A stretch of 64,000 nucleotides of DNA from Diadophis punctatus similis (Eukaryota; Chordata; Lepidosauria; Squamata; Dipsadidae): contig JALIGW010000002.1 of NCBI GenBank assembly GCA_023053685.1, positions 40,074,720-40,138,719 of the forward strand, read 5' to 3'. Below, in pieces: positions 10,376 to 22,022 of this stretch. The translations under genes were made by a program, and so were the position numbers. The notes under the pieces were generated by a model. It was given only the letters and a program-made list of their open reading frames with translations, did no database searches and was not told where the DNA came from. Position 1 is the first letter of the stretch. Each line of letters starts with the position of its first letter.

Positions 10376-11029
10376 AATGGTCTTCCTGCACCAACTCGGA
10401 AAGCTCAGACTGCCCAAAGAGCTGCTGATGTAGTTCTATAGAGGAACTAATGAGTCTGTGATTTGTATACTTCTATAACTGTCTAGTTTGGTATAGCAAT
10501 CAACCAGGACCTACACAGACTTCAATGGATAGATAGGACTGCAGAAAAAACAATTGCAACCAGCCTCCTTTCCATTTGAGACCTTTATGCTGCACAAGCC
10601 AGAAATAGGGCTGAGAGAATATCTACAAACCCCTCACATCTTGGACATAAACTGTTTCAACTCCTCCCCTTAGGACGCCGCTATACAGCATTGCATGCCA
10701 AAACAACTAAACACAAAAACAGTTTGCCCTCATGCCATCACTCTGCTGAACACAAAATTCCCACAGCACTGTCTTACACTTAAAGATGTAGGTGTATTTA
10801 CTCCATGTAGAAGGGCTGTATTGTATTATCCTCCTCATTTTTCCTATTACCTTCTCCAATTGGTATCTTATGATTTATCACTTTGTTGTTTATCTTGTGA
10901 TTTATGATTGTATCTTACGATTTATGATTCATCACTTTGTTGTTTGTATGTACATTAAGAGCTTATGCACCGAAGGCAAATTCCTTGTGTGTCCAAACAC
11001 ACTTGGCCAATAAAGAATATTCTATTCCA
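10376..11029 (+). mobile_element. L2-type LINE, 3' fragment (second copy)
   Basis: It matches the C-terminal coding end and 3' region of the LINE at 6735-9066 (CCAACTCGGAAAGCTCAGAC, GGACATAAACTGTTTCAACT, then GGCCAATAAAGAAT and a decayed ATTCT tail). Several in-frame stops and indels are present, so it is older than the first copy. The 70-79 aa open frames here are remnants of this 3' end. Confidence 0.85.
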
Positions 11030-12100
11030 ATAGCAGGAGGAGTAGGAAATGCTGGCATGGAGACAGCAAACTGAGCCAGAATCCTGAGGAAACGCTGCAG
11101 ACAATTCGGGGGGGGGGGAGAATAGAACTATTTGTGATTTTTGAAAAAGAAACCTGCGTTCCAAGTGTCTAGCATGAATCCAGTCTTTACGCATAACATA
11201 TTGGTGAGAATATCACTATTTGTTTCTCTATTCCAAGGATCCTACTTTCTTTCCAAACCATTTCTGCACCTAATGAGAGTCTGTTCTAGATGTCTACAGA
11301 TGAACCCCAAATTTTGTTTGAGACAGTGTAACACAGGGCAGGCTCTGGGGCTTGACCCTCTCTACCTTTGCTTTTTTAATCATCTTGTCTGGTGAAGATG
11401 TCTCCTCAACCTGAATGTGAACTTTATCTGCTGGAGAATGAGGTAATCAATATTTAAACCAGGGCTGTCTTTTATAGGCAAGGCTGCACATTATTAATTT
11501 TTACTTGTAGCCTCCATGAACTTCAGGGGCCATTGCCATGCATGGTATACTAATATTCCCAAGAAAAGCAGATCAGTCCCATTTTTTTCTTTTTTTCTTT
11601 TCAGCATTTGTGTGCATAAAAAGGATAGTTAAGCCTGCCAGAGTTTGAAAACAGATATTTTACTTTCTTTGTTTAAAAGTTGGAAACTTATACTTGGGAT
11701 ATAAGCCCAGGGATAAAAAGGGATATGAGAGCCCTAAGGCCTTGCTTCTTGCTCGAATAAATTAAAAAATCAGAAAAGCTATCCCAAAAAAGGCAAGGCT
11801 ATTTCAACTCCTTTACAGCTACAATTGCACATCTACCCGTTTCAGTTTGGCAATTGTATGCACACATACAATAAACAGCTTATTGTCTAGCTGTCATGTG
11901 ACACAGTAAGTAGCAAAGATTCCTCAAAAATGTGAAATAATTTTTCAAAAGAGTACTGAAAAAATGACTTTTCCATCATCTCCCCTCCCCTCTTTTTGGG
12001 AATATCTGTTTTGGCTTTCTTTCATTTTTACAACAACTATTAATCTGTTTTGTACTGTTCGTATTGGTTTTAAAACATGCTGGAATATGCTTATTTTATA
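11030..12100. other. No supported feature
   Basis: A G-run (11109-11118) and AT-rich unique-looking sequence. The small open frames on both strands have no recognisable content. Confidence 0.45.
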
Positions 12101-12108
12101 TGCTAGAT

Positions 12109-12578
12109 CAGGGGTCTGCAACCTGCGGCTCCAGAGCCGCATGCGGCTCTTTGGGCCCTCTGCTGTGGCTTCCTATCGGGTGATCCCATCACTGATTGGC
12201 CCTGCTCCTTGCCCTCCTCTCCCAGTCACTCCTTGCCTAGCCTGAGAAGGTAAAGACAACAGCGGGGGATGAGAGGGAGATACACAGAGAGAGGGGGGAA
12301 GAGAGAGTGAGGAGAGTGAGAGAGATACACAGAGATACACAGAGAGAGGGGAGGGAGGGGGGGTCAAAAGGTTTTGTGGCTCCCGGTGTTTTTTAACAAT
12401 CAGTTGTCTGCCCTAATGACTGGCTGGGTAGGCGTGGCTATGGGGGTCATGTGACTGGGTGGGAGTGAGTGACATCGAGTTGGCTACGCCCACCCAGGTT
12501 TTGTGGCTCCCGGTGTTTTCTTTTCTGTGGGAAATGGGTCCAAATGGCTCTTTGAGTGTTTAAGGTTGCAGATCCCTG
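12109..12578 (+). mobile_element. hAT family A, non-autonomous, perfect 8-bp target duplication
   Basis: The target duplication TGCTAGAT flanks the element exactly (12101-12108 and 12579-12586). Inverted ends are CAGGGGTCTGCAACCT and, from the other side, CAGGGATCTGCAACCT. The interior holds GAGA-type simple sequence (12265-12360) and a donor-like GAGAAGGTAAAG at 12244. A second copy in reverse orientation starts at 62085 and shares the ends, the pyrimidine-rich block and the donor-like string. Eight-base duplications and CAG...CTG ends identify the hAT superfamily. Confidence 0.92.
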
Positions 12579-12589
12579 TGCTAGATGTT

Positions 12590-13764
12590 TATATTGTGGT
12601 TGAATATCACTAGCACTGAAATATCATAAATGTAGCATAGTTTTTCCCAAAGCTTCTGAAGCATCAGTTTTCTGGTGCTTAACTGATGAATATGCAACAA
12701 CAGAAATGAATGTCTGGAATGCTCAACAGAATGCCACAATCATTAACTCACTCAATTTCTATTTGCAATATCATTATCACATCAATTTTAGGAGAAAATG
12801 ATACTACATAATGTGCCACTGGGTCATTCCTTATTAAACTGTTTGCCATAAAACAGTTCTTCTCTATGAGTGAATTTTAAAGACTTTCATCTTCTGGTGA
12901 AGGAATGCTTCCCCTGATCAGAAATTCTAGCCAGAAATACAAACCTTGAGCATCCTTGTAAATATTGCTGCAGTTGTCTTTGGTAGTCTCAAAAGACTGG
13001 TTCCATCCAAAGACTGACTAGATGTCAGAGCCAAGTTATGCACTGCTGTAGGCAGAATTCCAAAAGGATAAGAGAGGTGAAAATGTTCTTTCCTTTCCTT
13101 TTGATAAACACCCATGAGGCCTATTTGTCAACTATGGTGGGGTTCAGCATTACATTAATCAGACAAAGGGTTGTTTTTCTGGAAGATTATAAATGCTTCA
13201 GAAGGGGAAATGAACATTCAGAGTTTTAGAAAGTGGCCTTCAAGCAGCTTCCTCTTTTATTTATTTTCTTTGTCGGAGTCCTCAGATATAAAATTGCACA
13301 CAGAGAATAGAATCTTAGCAATATATAATGCTATTTTTTTTTCCTTTTAAGTCAAGACAATTTTTTTCCTTTCTGATTCTCTAACGTTGTTTTCCTGCTC
13401 TGCTGTGTTGAATTTTTTAAAATTCTAAGATTGGTCAAATTTTGTTCTAGGAAATAGTTGTGATTATGCTAACGCTCTCAGTCTTTACATTAATGGGCCT
13501 GTTATCTTTACCCTGATATTTTGACAGATTATGTATCTTCTTTAATTATTTGTGCTAAATCCTAAAGCAATGCTATGAGGTTGGCTCATGCTTGCAAAAT
13601 CTCATGGGAAACATTATATAAGTGATTTTTTATATTCAGTACCCACATACAGGTACTGAATGTAAAATAGTAAGATGCTGTATAAAGTTAAAAAGTGTTG
13701 TTAAAAGGAACTGTTTAAACAAGTAAGTATAGAGCCAGACAGCTTTTAAAATGTATGGTAAGTA
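12590..13764. other. No supported feature
   Basis: AT-rich. Open frames near 12927-13229 overlap on both strands and show no domain. Confidence 0.45.
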
Positions 13765-14435
13765 GAAAGGGGGAGGTGTTTATCCCAGTGCTCCAGAAGG
13801 GAGGGGGGATAGATGACATCATAAGAGACAGCCAATCGGAGCATAGATAGCAGGGCCAGGAACTACAAAAGGCCTGGTGTGAAGAGCTGAGAGAAGCTCT
13901 GTTATGTGGTAAATTCCATGAGGGAAGGTTTAGTGTGAAGAGCTGGAAAGCTCTCTGTTATGTGGTAACTTCCAGGAAGGAAGGTGTAGTGAGAAGAGCT
14001 GAGAAGAGCTCAGTCTGTGTGTTTTGTGTAACTTCCATGAGGGAAGATTTATAGAGAATCTCTGCCTGAATGTATCTGTCCAAGAGGGAAGTTAACAGGA
14101 GAGAAAAGATAGGCCCTAGGCAGTTCTGTGGGAAGCAGGAGCCAGGGCCAGGGAACAAGATTGATTGATATATATTGAGTAATTTGTAGATAGAGATAAA
14201 CGGTGAAACGTGCTCTTATCTATAGGCCTAGAAACAAAGAAGAACTGGGATTTCTTACATTTAGTCAGGAGAGCTAAGAAAGTCTCTGAGGGGAAGAAAA
14301 GAAAAAGAAAGAATTAAATAGCTGCTTGTGGCTTTAACAAATTCACTTGACAATTACTGAGAAGTTGTATTTAAATAAACTGTTTACTAGTTTGTTCAAG
14401 AAACGTGTCAACGTCTGTCTATTCCTCACATAAAG
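13765..14435 (+). mobile_element. LTR-like block with internal tandem repeats
   Basis: The order is a CCAAT box (GCCAATCGG, 13832), a TATA-like TACAAAAGG (13864), three tandem 56-base units, AATAAA (14374), then a region ending ATTCCTCACA. This is the layout of a solo LTR. No flanking internal coding sequence is present and the borders are approximate. Alternative: an unclassified repeat that happens to carry these motifs. Confidence 0.4.
13881..14048 (+). repeat. Tandem repeat, 56-bp unit, about three copies
   Basis: Units begin at GAAGAGCTGA (13881), GAAGAGCTGG (13937) and GAAGAGCTGA (13993). Each contains a TATGTGGTAA or TGTGTAA segment and a CCA(T/G)GAGGGAAG end. It lies between the TATA-like and AATAAA motifs of the LTR-like block. 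Confidence 0.8.
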
Positions 14436-15964
14436 CAAATCTTAAACAATCCTGCAGAGCTTAGAGATATTGTAAAAGTAAAAGCAAGCCTCTAAAGAGA
14501 GAGAGAAGCAAAACAGAGGGTGCGACCCTTGGTCAGGGAGATATATAAAAAGGAAAATTAAACACAAATCGCTACCAAGACATATAAAACAAGACTGGAA
14601 GGGGACGGGTGGCATCCTCGCACATTGTTTTCATGTTCATTTGCTTACTAGATAGGTACCAAAAGCAATTGCTTGAATGGAAAATATTGCATCATAATAA
14701 CCATAATCAACTCCATATTCCTTTTTTTTCTTTGCCTGTATTTTCTGTTTGACATACATTGGCCATCCCTAAATTTGATATTTGCATTTCTGTTACCTTC
14801 GTGCCATTTTCTCTGTCTTTTCCTTATTTTCCTGGTTGCAAATTTTCTGCTGATTATTGCTTCTTTTCATTTCAGTGATCTGGTTAATGATGGACATTTT
14901 TACACAGTTTCTTTTCATCCAAACTCTGATTAGAATTACCAATTGCCTCATTCGTAGAATTCTAGGCAGCTCTTGACGGCTGCCTGCATCAGGGCTGCAC
15001 AAGTGAGATTCTTTAACTGAGATCCTGGGGGGAGGGGGGGCGTGACCTCTGAAATTATGTAGACTTGGACAAATAAATGGATGAAAAGCGAAGTTGATTT
15101 AAATTAAATTAATTAAGTACTTATTCTCTGGATATTTAACAATTTATCTTTTGTTAGAAATGAGAATTTCATGGCAATTTTGAAAGAGCTGTCTGGACCA
15201 CAGCCAAATATTACATGTGGTCCCTGAGGTTTGTGGGACTCAGATTCTGCCCCCTCAGTGTATGCTCATTTCATAGTACATTGCGAAATAACCATTCTAG
15301 GTTACTGTTTCTAGGGTTGGAGATGCTGGAAACTGTAGTTGGAATCTTCCACATGTGTAAGATACACTTCACTATTGAGATACTGTAGGTATTTTTTATA
15401 GTATATGCAAGCAGAGAAAAATACTAAAACCTCTTACATCGCACAACGATATCAGCAGAAGAGCCTTACATTATATTCAATGTACAACCCGACTTTGTTA
15501 CTGCTATTCTATATAGAAGTACTGGATGCAGTTATGCATCCAACTGGGAATATTCATTCATACTTATGGACATAAAAGGAATATATATTATATCCACCAA
15601 AAGGAAGGAAAAGAAGGACAAGTGATGAAGTATACATTACAATTTTGATTGGCAAATTCTGCTCTGTCTGTATGTCTGTATGCAAAGTCATAGAAGAGGA
15701 TGGAGTTTGTGACATAATATCATGTTTGTTTTGCCTTTTGGGTACCTTTATGGATGTGGATACCTCTTGGCATAATAGGATAAACCATTATAATTCAATA
15801 ACATGGTGTAATCTGGTATTAAAGCTGATGCCCTTCAGAGACGTACATGCAGAATATGATAGTTGTTCTGACCCAAGTCACGCAAACAGGGACAGGTGCA
15901 AGTATAGTATGTTTCTTGCACCACTATACATAAATAAAGTAGTTCCTCAAAACTCCCCCATGCT
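14436..15964. other. No supported feature
   Basis: AT-rich. The 114-aa frame at 15645-15989 has no recognisable domain and lacks splice context. A weak G-run lies near 15028-15040. Confidence 0.4.
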
Positions 15965-16039
15965 AATGGCCAATCCACAAACTTTCTGAAGTTGTGCTGT
16001 TAATTCCAGCACCAATTTTCCCAAGAGCAACTTGAGTGA

Positions 16040-16605
16040 AAGCATCAAAGTCTACAAGATCTGAAATCCACAAGAGCAAGGTCCAACATCCCACAGGGCA
16101 AGAGCAAAGTCCCATGTTCATGAGACAAGATTGAGGCCCAAAGTCCATGACACAAGGGCAAGGTCTGAAGTCCATGAAACAAGGTCCAAAACAGAGGTGA
16201 GTTCCTCCCAGTTCTCACCAGTTTGCCGAACCGGTAGTGACCCACTGGTGATGTCACAATGATGTCACGAAACCAGTTTGGTCAGTGCCAGTCCGTGGGC
16301 GCCGCCATCTTTTTTTAAAAAAAATTCAGATTTTATTTTTTTTAGAATTTTTTTTTTAGAATTTTTTCCGGTTTTTTTTTCTTCTGCACATGTGCAGAAG
16401 CCAAGTTCCCGGCACTGTGCATGCAGTTGCCATCTTGTTTTCAGCTTTTTTGGGGGGGAATTTTTTGGGATTTTTTGCCACTGCGCATGCGCGTGCACAC
16501 AAGGCGCACGAGGAAGCGAACCGGCAGCGAGGTAAGGTAGAACCCAACCCTGGTCCAAAGTCCACAAAGCAAGAGCAAAGTCCAAAGTCCACAAAGAAGA
16601 GGTTG
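16040..16605. repeat. Imperfect ~25-bp tandem array (CAAAGTCCA type), interrupted
   Basis: Units such as GCAAGAGCAAAGTCC and ACAAGGGCAAGGTCTGAAGTCC repeat on both sides of the hAT-B insertion. The 8-bp target duplication (GTCCAAAA/GTCCAAAG) is itself part of a repeat unit. Confidence 0.75.
16192..16552 (+). mobile_element. hAT family B, copy 1
   Basis: Ends CAGAGGTGAGTTCC and AACCCAACCCTG are flanked by GTCCAAAA (16184-16191) and GTCCAAAG (16553-16560). Inside, in order: two TGATGTCA CRE-like sites (16249, 16260), GCCGCCATCTT (16301-16311, YY1-like on the minus strand), TGCGCATGCGCG (16482-16493, NRF1-like), and the splice-donor-like GAGGTAAGG (GT at 16532). No transposase. This copy is in the donor-sense orientation. 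Confidence 0.88.
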
Positions 16606-17066
16606 CACAGGAGAAGTGAATGGTTGCCTCTGACAATCACCACTTTCCCTGCACCTAGCTAAATAAATGCAAGTCCAGGGTTTTTCATTGGGGGGATGCG
16701 GCTGCTTCCTTGTGAGTAGTCACACTGACCTCCCATGTGCTTCCCTTCGCTCTGCTTGTCACGTTCATGAATTGGGCGGGAGTGGCAACTCTTCATCATC
16801 AGATCAGCTTGTTGCCACTCATCTGCACTAACCAGCAGCAGCCAAGCCTTCCCTTCTTCTGCTTGTGCAGGTGGCTGTCCATCTGGTTGACTGCTCCCCA
16901 CAATGTCAGAAGGACCTGGCACTGCATCTTCCTCAACCAACCACCATATAGCCAGCCAGGAAAAGCTGGCTATATGGACACTCCTGGGTATCCATAACAA
17001 CCCAGTCTGATGGCCCCAGTTCTGGCTCATCTTCATTATCTGAACTGGCAGCCAACAGGCCATCAC

Positions 17067-17363
17067 AATACTTACCTTCTTTTCTTTTAAAGAAAGTGGT
17101 ATTCAAAGATATGTTTTATCTAACCTTGGAGATATCCAGTATAACTATTGTGAGTAATAGCATTTGAAAGTCTTATATTCTGTAGTTTCTATAATCCTGC
17201 TAAAAGTTATATAGATATGTGGCGATGAGTTCATTTAGCAGAGGCAAGCAACAGTTTGAATAGATATTGTATGAAGGAATATTTTTGTTTGCCCAAGTCT
17301 GTTTCATTAGATAACCTCAGGATTCAAAGGAAAAAAACCTTATCTGTTAACTATTTTCTTTTG
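17067..17363. other. No supported feature
   Basis: AT-rich linker between the LTR-like relic and the hAT-C element. Confidence 0.4.
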
Positions 17364-17371
17364 ATATAGAA

Positions 17372-17778
17372 CCATGATGGCGAACCTATGGCATGCATGC
17401 CACAGGTGGCACGTAGAGCCGTCTCAGCATGAGAGTTGTCACCCAGCTCAGCTCCACCGTGCATGTGCGTGTGCCTCCCACCAGCCAGCTGATTTTCGGG
17501 TATCTGCCACACATGCGTAGAGGGCAGGGCGCATGCGGGAGACACACGCACATGTGTGTGGGAGCACGGGGGGTGCAGCACCCCCACAGCCTATTTTTGG
17601 CCCCAGGAGGCTGCAGGGAAACCTGGTAGGCCCAAAATGGGGCGAGGGTCACGCGCGCATGTGTGGGGGCACGTGAGAGGGTCACACATGCATTGCATTA
17701 TGGGTGCTGGCACGCACGCACCTGCTAGCGCATGTGCGCTTTTTCAGCACGCGACAAGAAAAATGTTAGCCATTACTG
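17372..17778. mobile_element. hAT family C, copy 1
   Basis: It starts CCATGATGGCGAACCTATGG and ends GTTAGCCATTACTG, imperfect inverted ends. Flanks are ATATAGAA (17364-17371) and ACATAGAA (17779-17786), a 7/8 match, the duplication length of hAT elements. The GC-rich interior contains alternating CA/TG tracts such as GCGCATGTGCGC. Related copies start at 59165 and 63279. Confidence 0.8.
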
Positions 17779-17786
17779 ACATAGAA

Positions 17787-18212
17787 TGTTCTTTCTCTCT
17801 CCACCTCCACCATATCCTCATATCTCAACTATTTTTCTGAACCAGAATCTCAATATTTGTTATCACATTTCTTCATGTTCCAGATTTCTATCATTTAGTT
17901 CATCTTTTATGGATATTTTTCAGATCCACAGTATGCCTTTTAAAATGAATTGGAACACAGCATTCTCTTTGGTGCAGAAATGTCTCTCAGTAGAGGGCCT
18001 TACATAGGAATGCCAAACTGAATTGGACCTATTTTTACTTTTACTAGACTGCTATGGATTGTTATTAATTATTACACTTGTTCAATTATTCTGCCCTTTG
18101 TTTTCTAAATATTTTAGAGTAGCTGATTCTGAATAGAGCTCCAGGCAGTTTTTACTGCTGGATCAGATTCTATTTGCTTTAAAATTAGATACCTCCAGCC
18201 CATTGTCTAATC
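17787..18212. other. No supported feature
   Basis: Pyrimidine-rich start, then AT-rich sequence. Nothing recognisable. Confidence 0.4.
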
Positions 18213-18355
18213 CAGGGGTCCCAACACCTCTGATCCATGGCCCACTACTAGTCCATGGCCTATTCATAACTGGGCCATGTGAATGGCCTGCTGATGCATG
18301 CACATGTGCATGCCCACACAGCCCCACTCGCACGAGCGTTGCAGGGCTGCCAAGG
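18213..18355 (+). mobile_element. hAT family D (CAGGGGTCCC end), truncated
   Basis: It starts CAGGGGTCCCAACACC and continues with GGCCCACTACTAGTCCATGG-type sequence, related to the outer hAT at 28810 (CAGCAGCCCCCAACC, then accented GGACCGG motifs). The far end and target duplication are not visible. Confidence 0.5.
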
Positions 18356-18651
18356 ATGAGTTTGGTCTGGCTGAAGGCAAGAATTGCATAGAATAATGAA
18401 CTCTGATAACTTGAAAACTCATTATAATGGTAAAAAACACACCCTTGAATATTCAATTAGTCATTATCAAGATCATGCTAAGGATATTATGGTATAGCAT
18501 GAATTGATATATAGTTGCTTAGCATGCTCTCTGGACACTTTCTGACTCATAATTGTGCCAAACTCTGCCTTCTAGTTTCACAAAAGTTTTCTTCCTCTGC
18601 AAATGGAGCTCCTGTTTTAAGGATGTATAAGGTATTTTGTTCAAGAATCTG

Positions 18652-19153
18652 AAATTTATTTATTTATTTTTATTTATTTATTGGTATTTCTTATATGCCG
18701 CCCAACTCCCGAAGGACTCCGGGCGGCGTACAACAGTAAAAATACAAGAAACCAATATAAGCATTTAAAACAAATTTGAAAATTAAAAAACCATAATCTT
18801 AAAAACATTTAATCAATTCGACTTCATACATACTTGGGGGTGAGCTCAGATGGATTACGCTCCACCCCCTGCCTGCAGGAAAAGCCATGTCTTAACAGCT
18901 TTCCGGAAGGCCAGTAGGGTGGGGATAGTTCGGGTCTCTGGGGGAAGTTGGTTCCAGAGCACGGGGCCTGCCACAGAGAAGGCTTTCCCCCTAGGGCCCG
19001 CCAGGCGACATTGCTTAGCCGATGGGACCTGGAGGAGGCCAACTCTGTGGGCCCTAACCGGTCGAAGGGAAGTGTGAGGCAGAATGCGGTCCCGGAGATA
19101 ACCTGGTCCTAAGCCATGAAGGGCTTTAAATGGACTCAGAATGCCATTGTCCT
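18652..19153 (-). mobile_element. LINE family B, 3' end with ORF2 C-terminus
   Basis: On the minus strand the open frame covers FKALHGLGPGYLRDRILPHT (near 19130) and the later KAFSVAGPVLWNQLPPETRT, then FRKAVKTWLFLQ and a stop region. This is the conserved ORF2 C-terminal tail of several vertebrate LINEs (CR1/L2/Rex-like group). The 3' untranslated part ends in the GCCGCCCGGAGTCCTTCGGG motif and a (TAAA)n tail. Shorter copies occur at 23866, 51073 and 57985. Clade not resolved. Confidence 0.75.
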
Positions 19154-19286
19154 GGAATAGAATAATACATTTCAGATCAAAACAGAAAACACTAACCATT
19201 TGGAGGTTAAAATATTCCACAGTGAAATGTTTTGCCCAGCTTTATTCTGTTTATATTTTTTTCAGCTATTTCTCAGGACTTCTATG

Positions 19287-19461
19287 ATTCCTTTTATTTA
19301 TTTTTATTTTTATTTTTATTTTGTTTATTTTTATTTTTATTTTTATTTATTATTTTTATTTATTTTTATTTTTATTTATTATTTTGATTTTTATTGTTTT
19401 TGTTTTTGTGTTTGTTTATTTGTTTGTTTGTTTTTTATTTATTTATTTATTTATTTATTTG
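19287..19461. repeat. (TTTTA)n / (TTTA)n low-complexity tract
   Basis: About 175 bases of TTTAT and TTTTTAT units with TTTGT interruptions. The low-complexity open frames over it are not genes. Confidence 0.9.
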
Positions 19462-20254
19462 GTTACTGGTGTTTATATGTGTTGTTTCTTGTTTTCAAGT
19501 AGTAAAAGGTTTTGTTTTTATCAGTTTTACTTACTTAAATCTTCTTTACCCTGCAGTTTTCTAGCTGATTGTAATTCTTGAACTCAGAAAAGACCATGAG
19601 AACAGTTCCCTACTAATGTATTGTTCCTTTGGGATTTAAGGGGGGGGGGGGGGAATGAAAAATCAAGGAAGCAGGAAACTATTGGAAAGATGATGCGAAG
19701 CACAGGAAATCAGAAGTTCATGCAGTTCAAATAAATATAGGTTTACCGTATGCTAATGCTCTCTACAAGAATCTGAACTAACTATGATCAAAGCCAATAG
19801 GAGGTAGATACGAGTCAACAAAATTCAAGGTGGGCTGGACTTAGATTTCTTGTGGGCACAAAGGGACTTGAGACTGATGATGTGTTTGACCCCTCCCTCG
19901 GGCTCAGTCTGGTCATGTCCTACAGATGATTGTGCAATGAAAGACAGGAAACTTTCACATACCCTTATATATTTTATAGAAATATATAAATATAGGATTT
20001 ATATATAAATATATAAATATAGGATTTTATAGAAATGTCATCAAACTTTTTTTTCTCCCTTGGAAAATAAAACTTGGTACAGTGTATTTTTCACATCATT
20101 AAATGAGAATTAATGAAAAATTAAAGGCCTGGAACTAAAACATATGAAGAATGATTGCAAGAACTGGGTATGACTAGTCTAGAGAAAAGAAGGACTAGGG
20201 TAAGGTTTAATTTAATTTAATAGACGTTCTTAATAGACGTTCTAAATTAAATTA
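19462..20254. other. Mostly unassigned; short AT tandem repeat
   Basis: A G-run lies at 19641-19654. A duplicated ATATAAATATAGGATTT unit spans about 19983-20025. A partly inverted pair of TAATAGACGTTC units (20218-20245) sits just before the hAT end at 20256. Confidence 0.5.
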
Positions 20255-20255
20255 A

Positions 20256-20440
20256 AGGTGACCAGACGTCCCGATTTTGGCGGGACAGCCACGCTTTTTA
20301 ATGATTTGTCCCACGTCCCGCTGCGTTTCTAAAAAGTCCCGATTTTTTGAAAGAATGCACGACTAGGGCATTCTTTCAAAAAATCAGCCTGAAAGGGGGG
20401 CGTGCGAGACTGGGGGGAATTAAAAAAAACCACAACTGCA
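20256..20440 (+). mobile_element. Zaphod-like hAT, 5' end fragment
   Basis: It begins AAGGTGACCAGACGTCCCG followed by TTTTGGCGGGACAGCC, the same terminus as the element at 28993-30571. The adjoining AAAGAATGCACGACTAGGGC is also shared (inverted at 30450-30480). This end form matches what I know of Zaphod (hAT-Tip100) elements. Sequence to about 20640 may belong to it, but the opposite end is not present. Confidence 0.7.
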
Positions 20441-20804
20441 GTGCAGACGTTTAGTCCAAGGTCCCTCCCAGCTCTATTCTGATTGAAGTCGTCAGCCGCT
20501 GCGTCTCGCCTTGCTCCTCCTCAAGGAAGCTGCAGCTCTTTTAGGGTGTTGGCAGGAAGCCTGCCTCCCAGAAGATGCAGGAGCACCTTCGGTTTTGTCT
20601 TGTTCCTTCTGAACGGCCCAGGGACGTGAACGCTAGTCAGAGGATTCATTCTCTCTCTTTTTCTGTTATTTTGCCATCAGCCTCTGCAACTCCGGTAATT
20701 AACTGAATACACATTTCTGCCCTTTCAGCCAGTTTAGCTCTGCCTATAACCTCGCAGTTGCACCTTTCCTTCCTGCTCCTCACAACCCCAAGCAGAACAA
20801 TTTC

Positions 20805-20807
<3 letters not shown>

Positions 20808-20865
<58 letters not shown>
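20808..20865. repeat. (TG)29 microsatellite
   Basis: An uninterrupted TG run of 58 bases. Confidence 0.97.
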
Positions 20866-20866
<1 letters not shown>

Positions 20867-20869
20867 TGT

Positions 20870-21872
20870 GTTAATATTTCTTGTTCCTTCAAATGAGCTC
20901 GTTTTTGACTCAAATGACTGGAAGACGCAACAGAGAGCCCTGCAACGGCTTGGGGCAGGGTGGAGGGAAGAAAAAAGTGTGTTGCATGAAGGCTTTCTTC
21001 ACCCACCTTCAAATTTTTGTAGTCAATTACCCAAGCAAAGTTTTCATAAGTGCGATTTTCAAGGCTTTTTTATTTGAAACAATGAATCGGTCAAAGGAAA
21101 ATACCAAGAGAGTGTCCCTTTTAAAAGTATGCTGTAAAAATAAAAGGACTGTAAACACATTTGCAAATGCTAAAGAAATAGCACATTGAAGTCATCCTCA
21201 CTTCAGACGATGAGTTCATTTCTGTCTTCTCTATCTACTTCCTTCAATCTTGCCAAGCAGGGTAGCTATTTTTTCTAGTACACATAGTTTTGTCACATGT
21301 CCAAAATATGAACTTTTGCAGCTGATAATTACAGAACCAGGATTGGTTCTTTAATTCTTCTTGCAGCACATGTTGCTTTCTCTATTGGTTACATTATATT
21401 TTTGATCTTGTGTCCTTTGCCTTTTCTGAAACGCTCTGTTAGGTTGAAAATTTAAAGGTTTTGTTCATTCTTCTAAAAAAAAAATCAGCATAGTCTATAA
21501 AAACAGTTTTCATTGTTTTTATATCAAATACATTTATTGTAATACTGTTAATTTGGGATGATTCTGATTTCACTGAGATAAACTGGGACAATGTATGGTT
21601 TTGCTTTGCTTTGCATATAAGAGAAGTAGGATTACTCATTGATATAAATGTTTATACAGGCTAGACGTATTTTGTTTAATAAATTAATTTGATAGGTGCA
21701 AATAGGTGCCAATTGAAAAAGTAATCAAACTTAATAGATTGAAATTAATATTTAATATTTCTGATTTTGAATATTTTTAAAGTTTGCATCAATCAAACTT
21801 GGCTAATATTGCACAATCACAGAATAATTGTTTGCAGGTAAAAGGGACTTAATGTTTTCTAACCATCCAATA
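20870..21872. other. No supported feature
   Basis: AT-rich. The open frame 20881-21189 has no recognisable domain. Confidence 0.45.
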
Positions 21873-21880
21873 TTGTATAT

Positions 21881-22014
21881 CATGGGTGTCAAACTCGCGG
21901 CCTCACATTGCCATCACATGACATTTCATGATGTTTTTCCCATTAACGGAGCTGGGGTGGGCATGGCTTGCATGTGACACATCCAGCCCACGGGCCACCA
22001 GTTTGACACCTCTG
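21881..22014 (+). mobile_element. hAT family E mini-element, copy 1
   Basis: Ends CATGGGTGTCAAACTCGCGG and, inverted, CAGAGGTGTCAAACTGGTGG. Target duplications are TTGTATAT and GTGTATAT/TGTATATT (7 of 8, register uncertain by one base). At 134 bp it is a miniature element without coding capacity. A second copy lies at 39938-40070. Confidence 0.85.
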
Positions 22015-22022
22015 TGTATATT

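Larger units (their letters stand above)
15965..17066 (-). mobile_element. LTR-element-like relic with tandem array, split by a hAT
   Basis: On the minus strand an open frame (16659-17066) ends at a stop and is followed by a 3' region made of imperfect repeats around TTTGGACTTTGCTCTTGC (plus strand 16030-16190 and 16553-16605). The same plan occurs at 6060-6734. The array is interrupted by a hAT-B element (16192-16552). The family is not identified, and the open frame has no domain I can name. Confidence 0.45.

Noticed and set aside
15645..15989. 114-aa cysteine-rich frame resembling a small secreted protein
   Set aside because: Cysteine spacing is irregular, there is no signal peptide, and its end overlaps an LTR-like relic.
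16278..16662. Frames of 85-123 aa
   Set aside because: They run through a hAT-B element and its T/G-rich interior.
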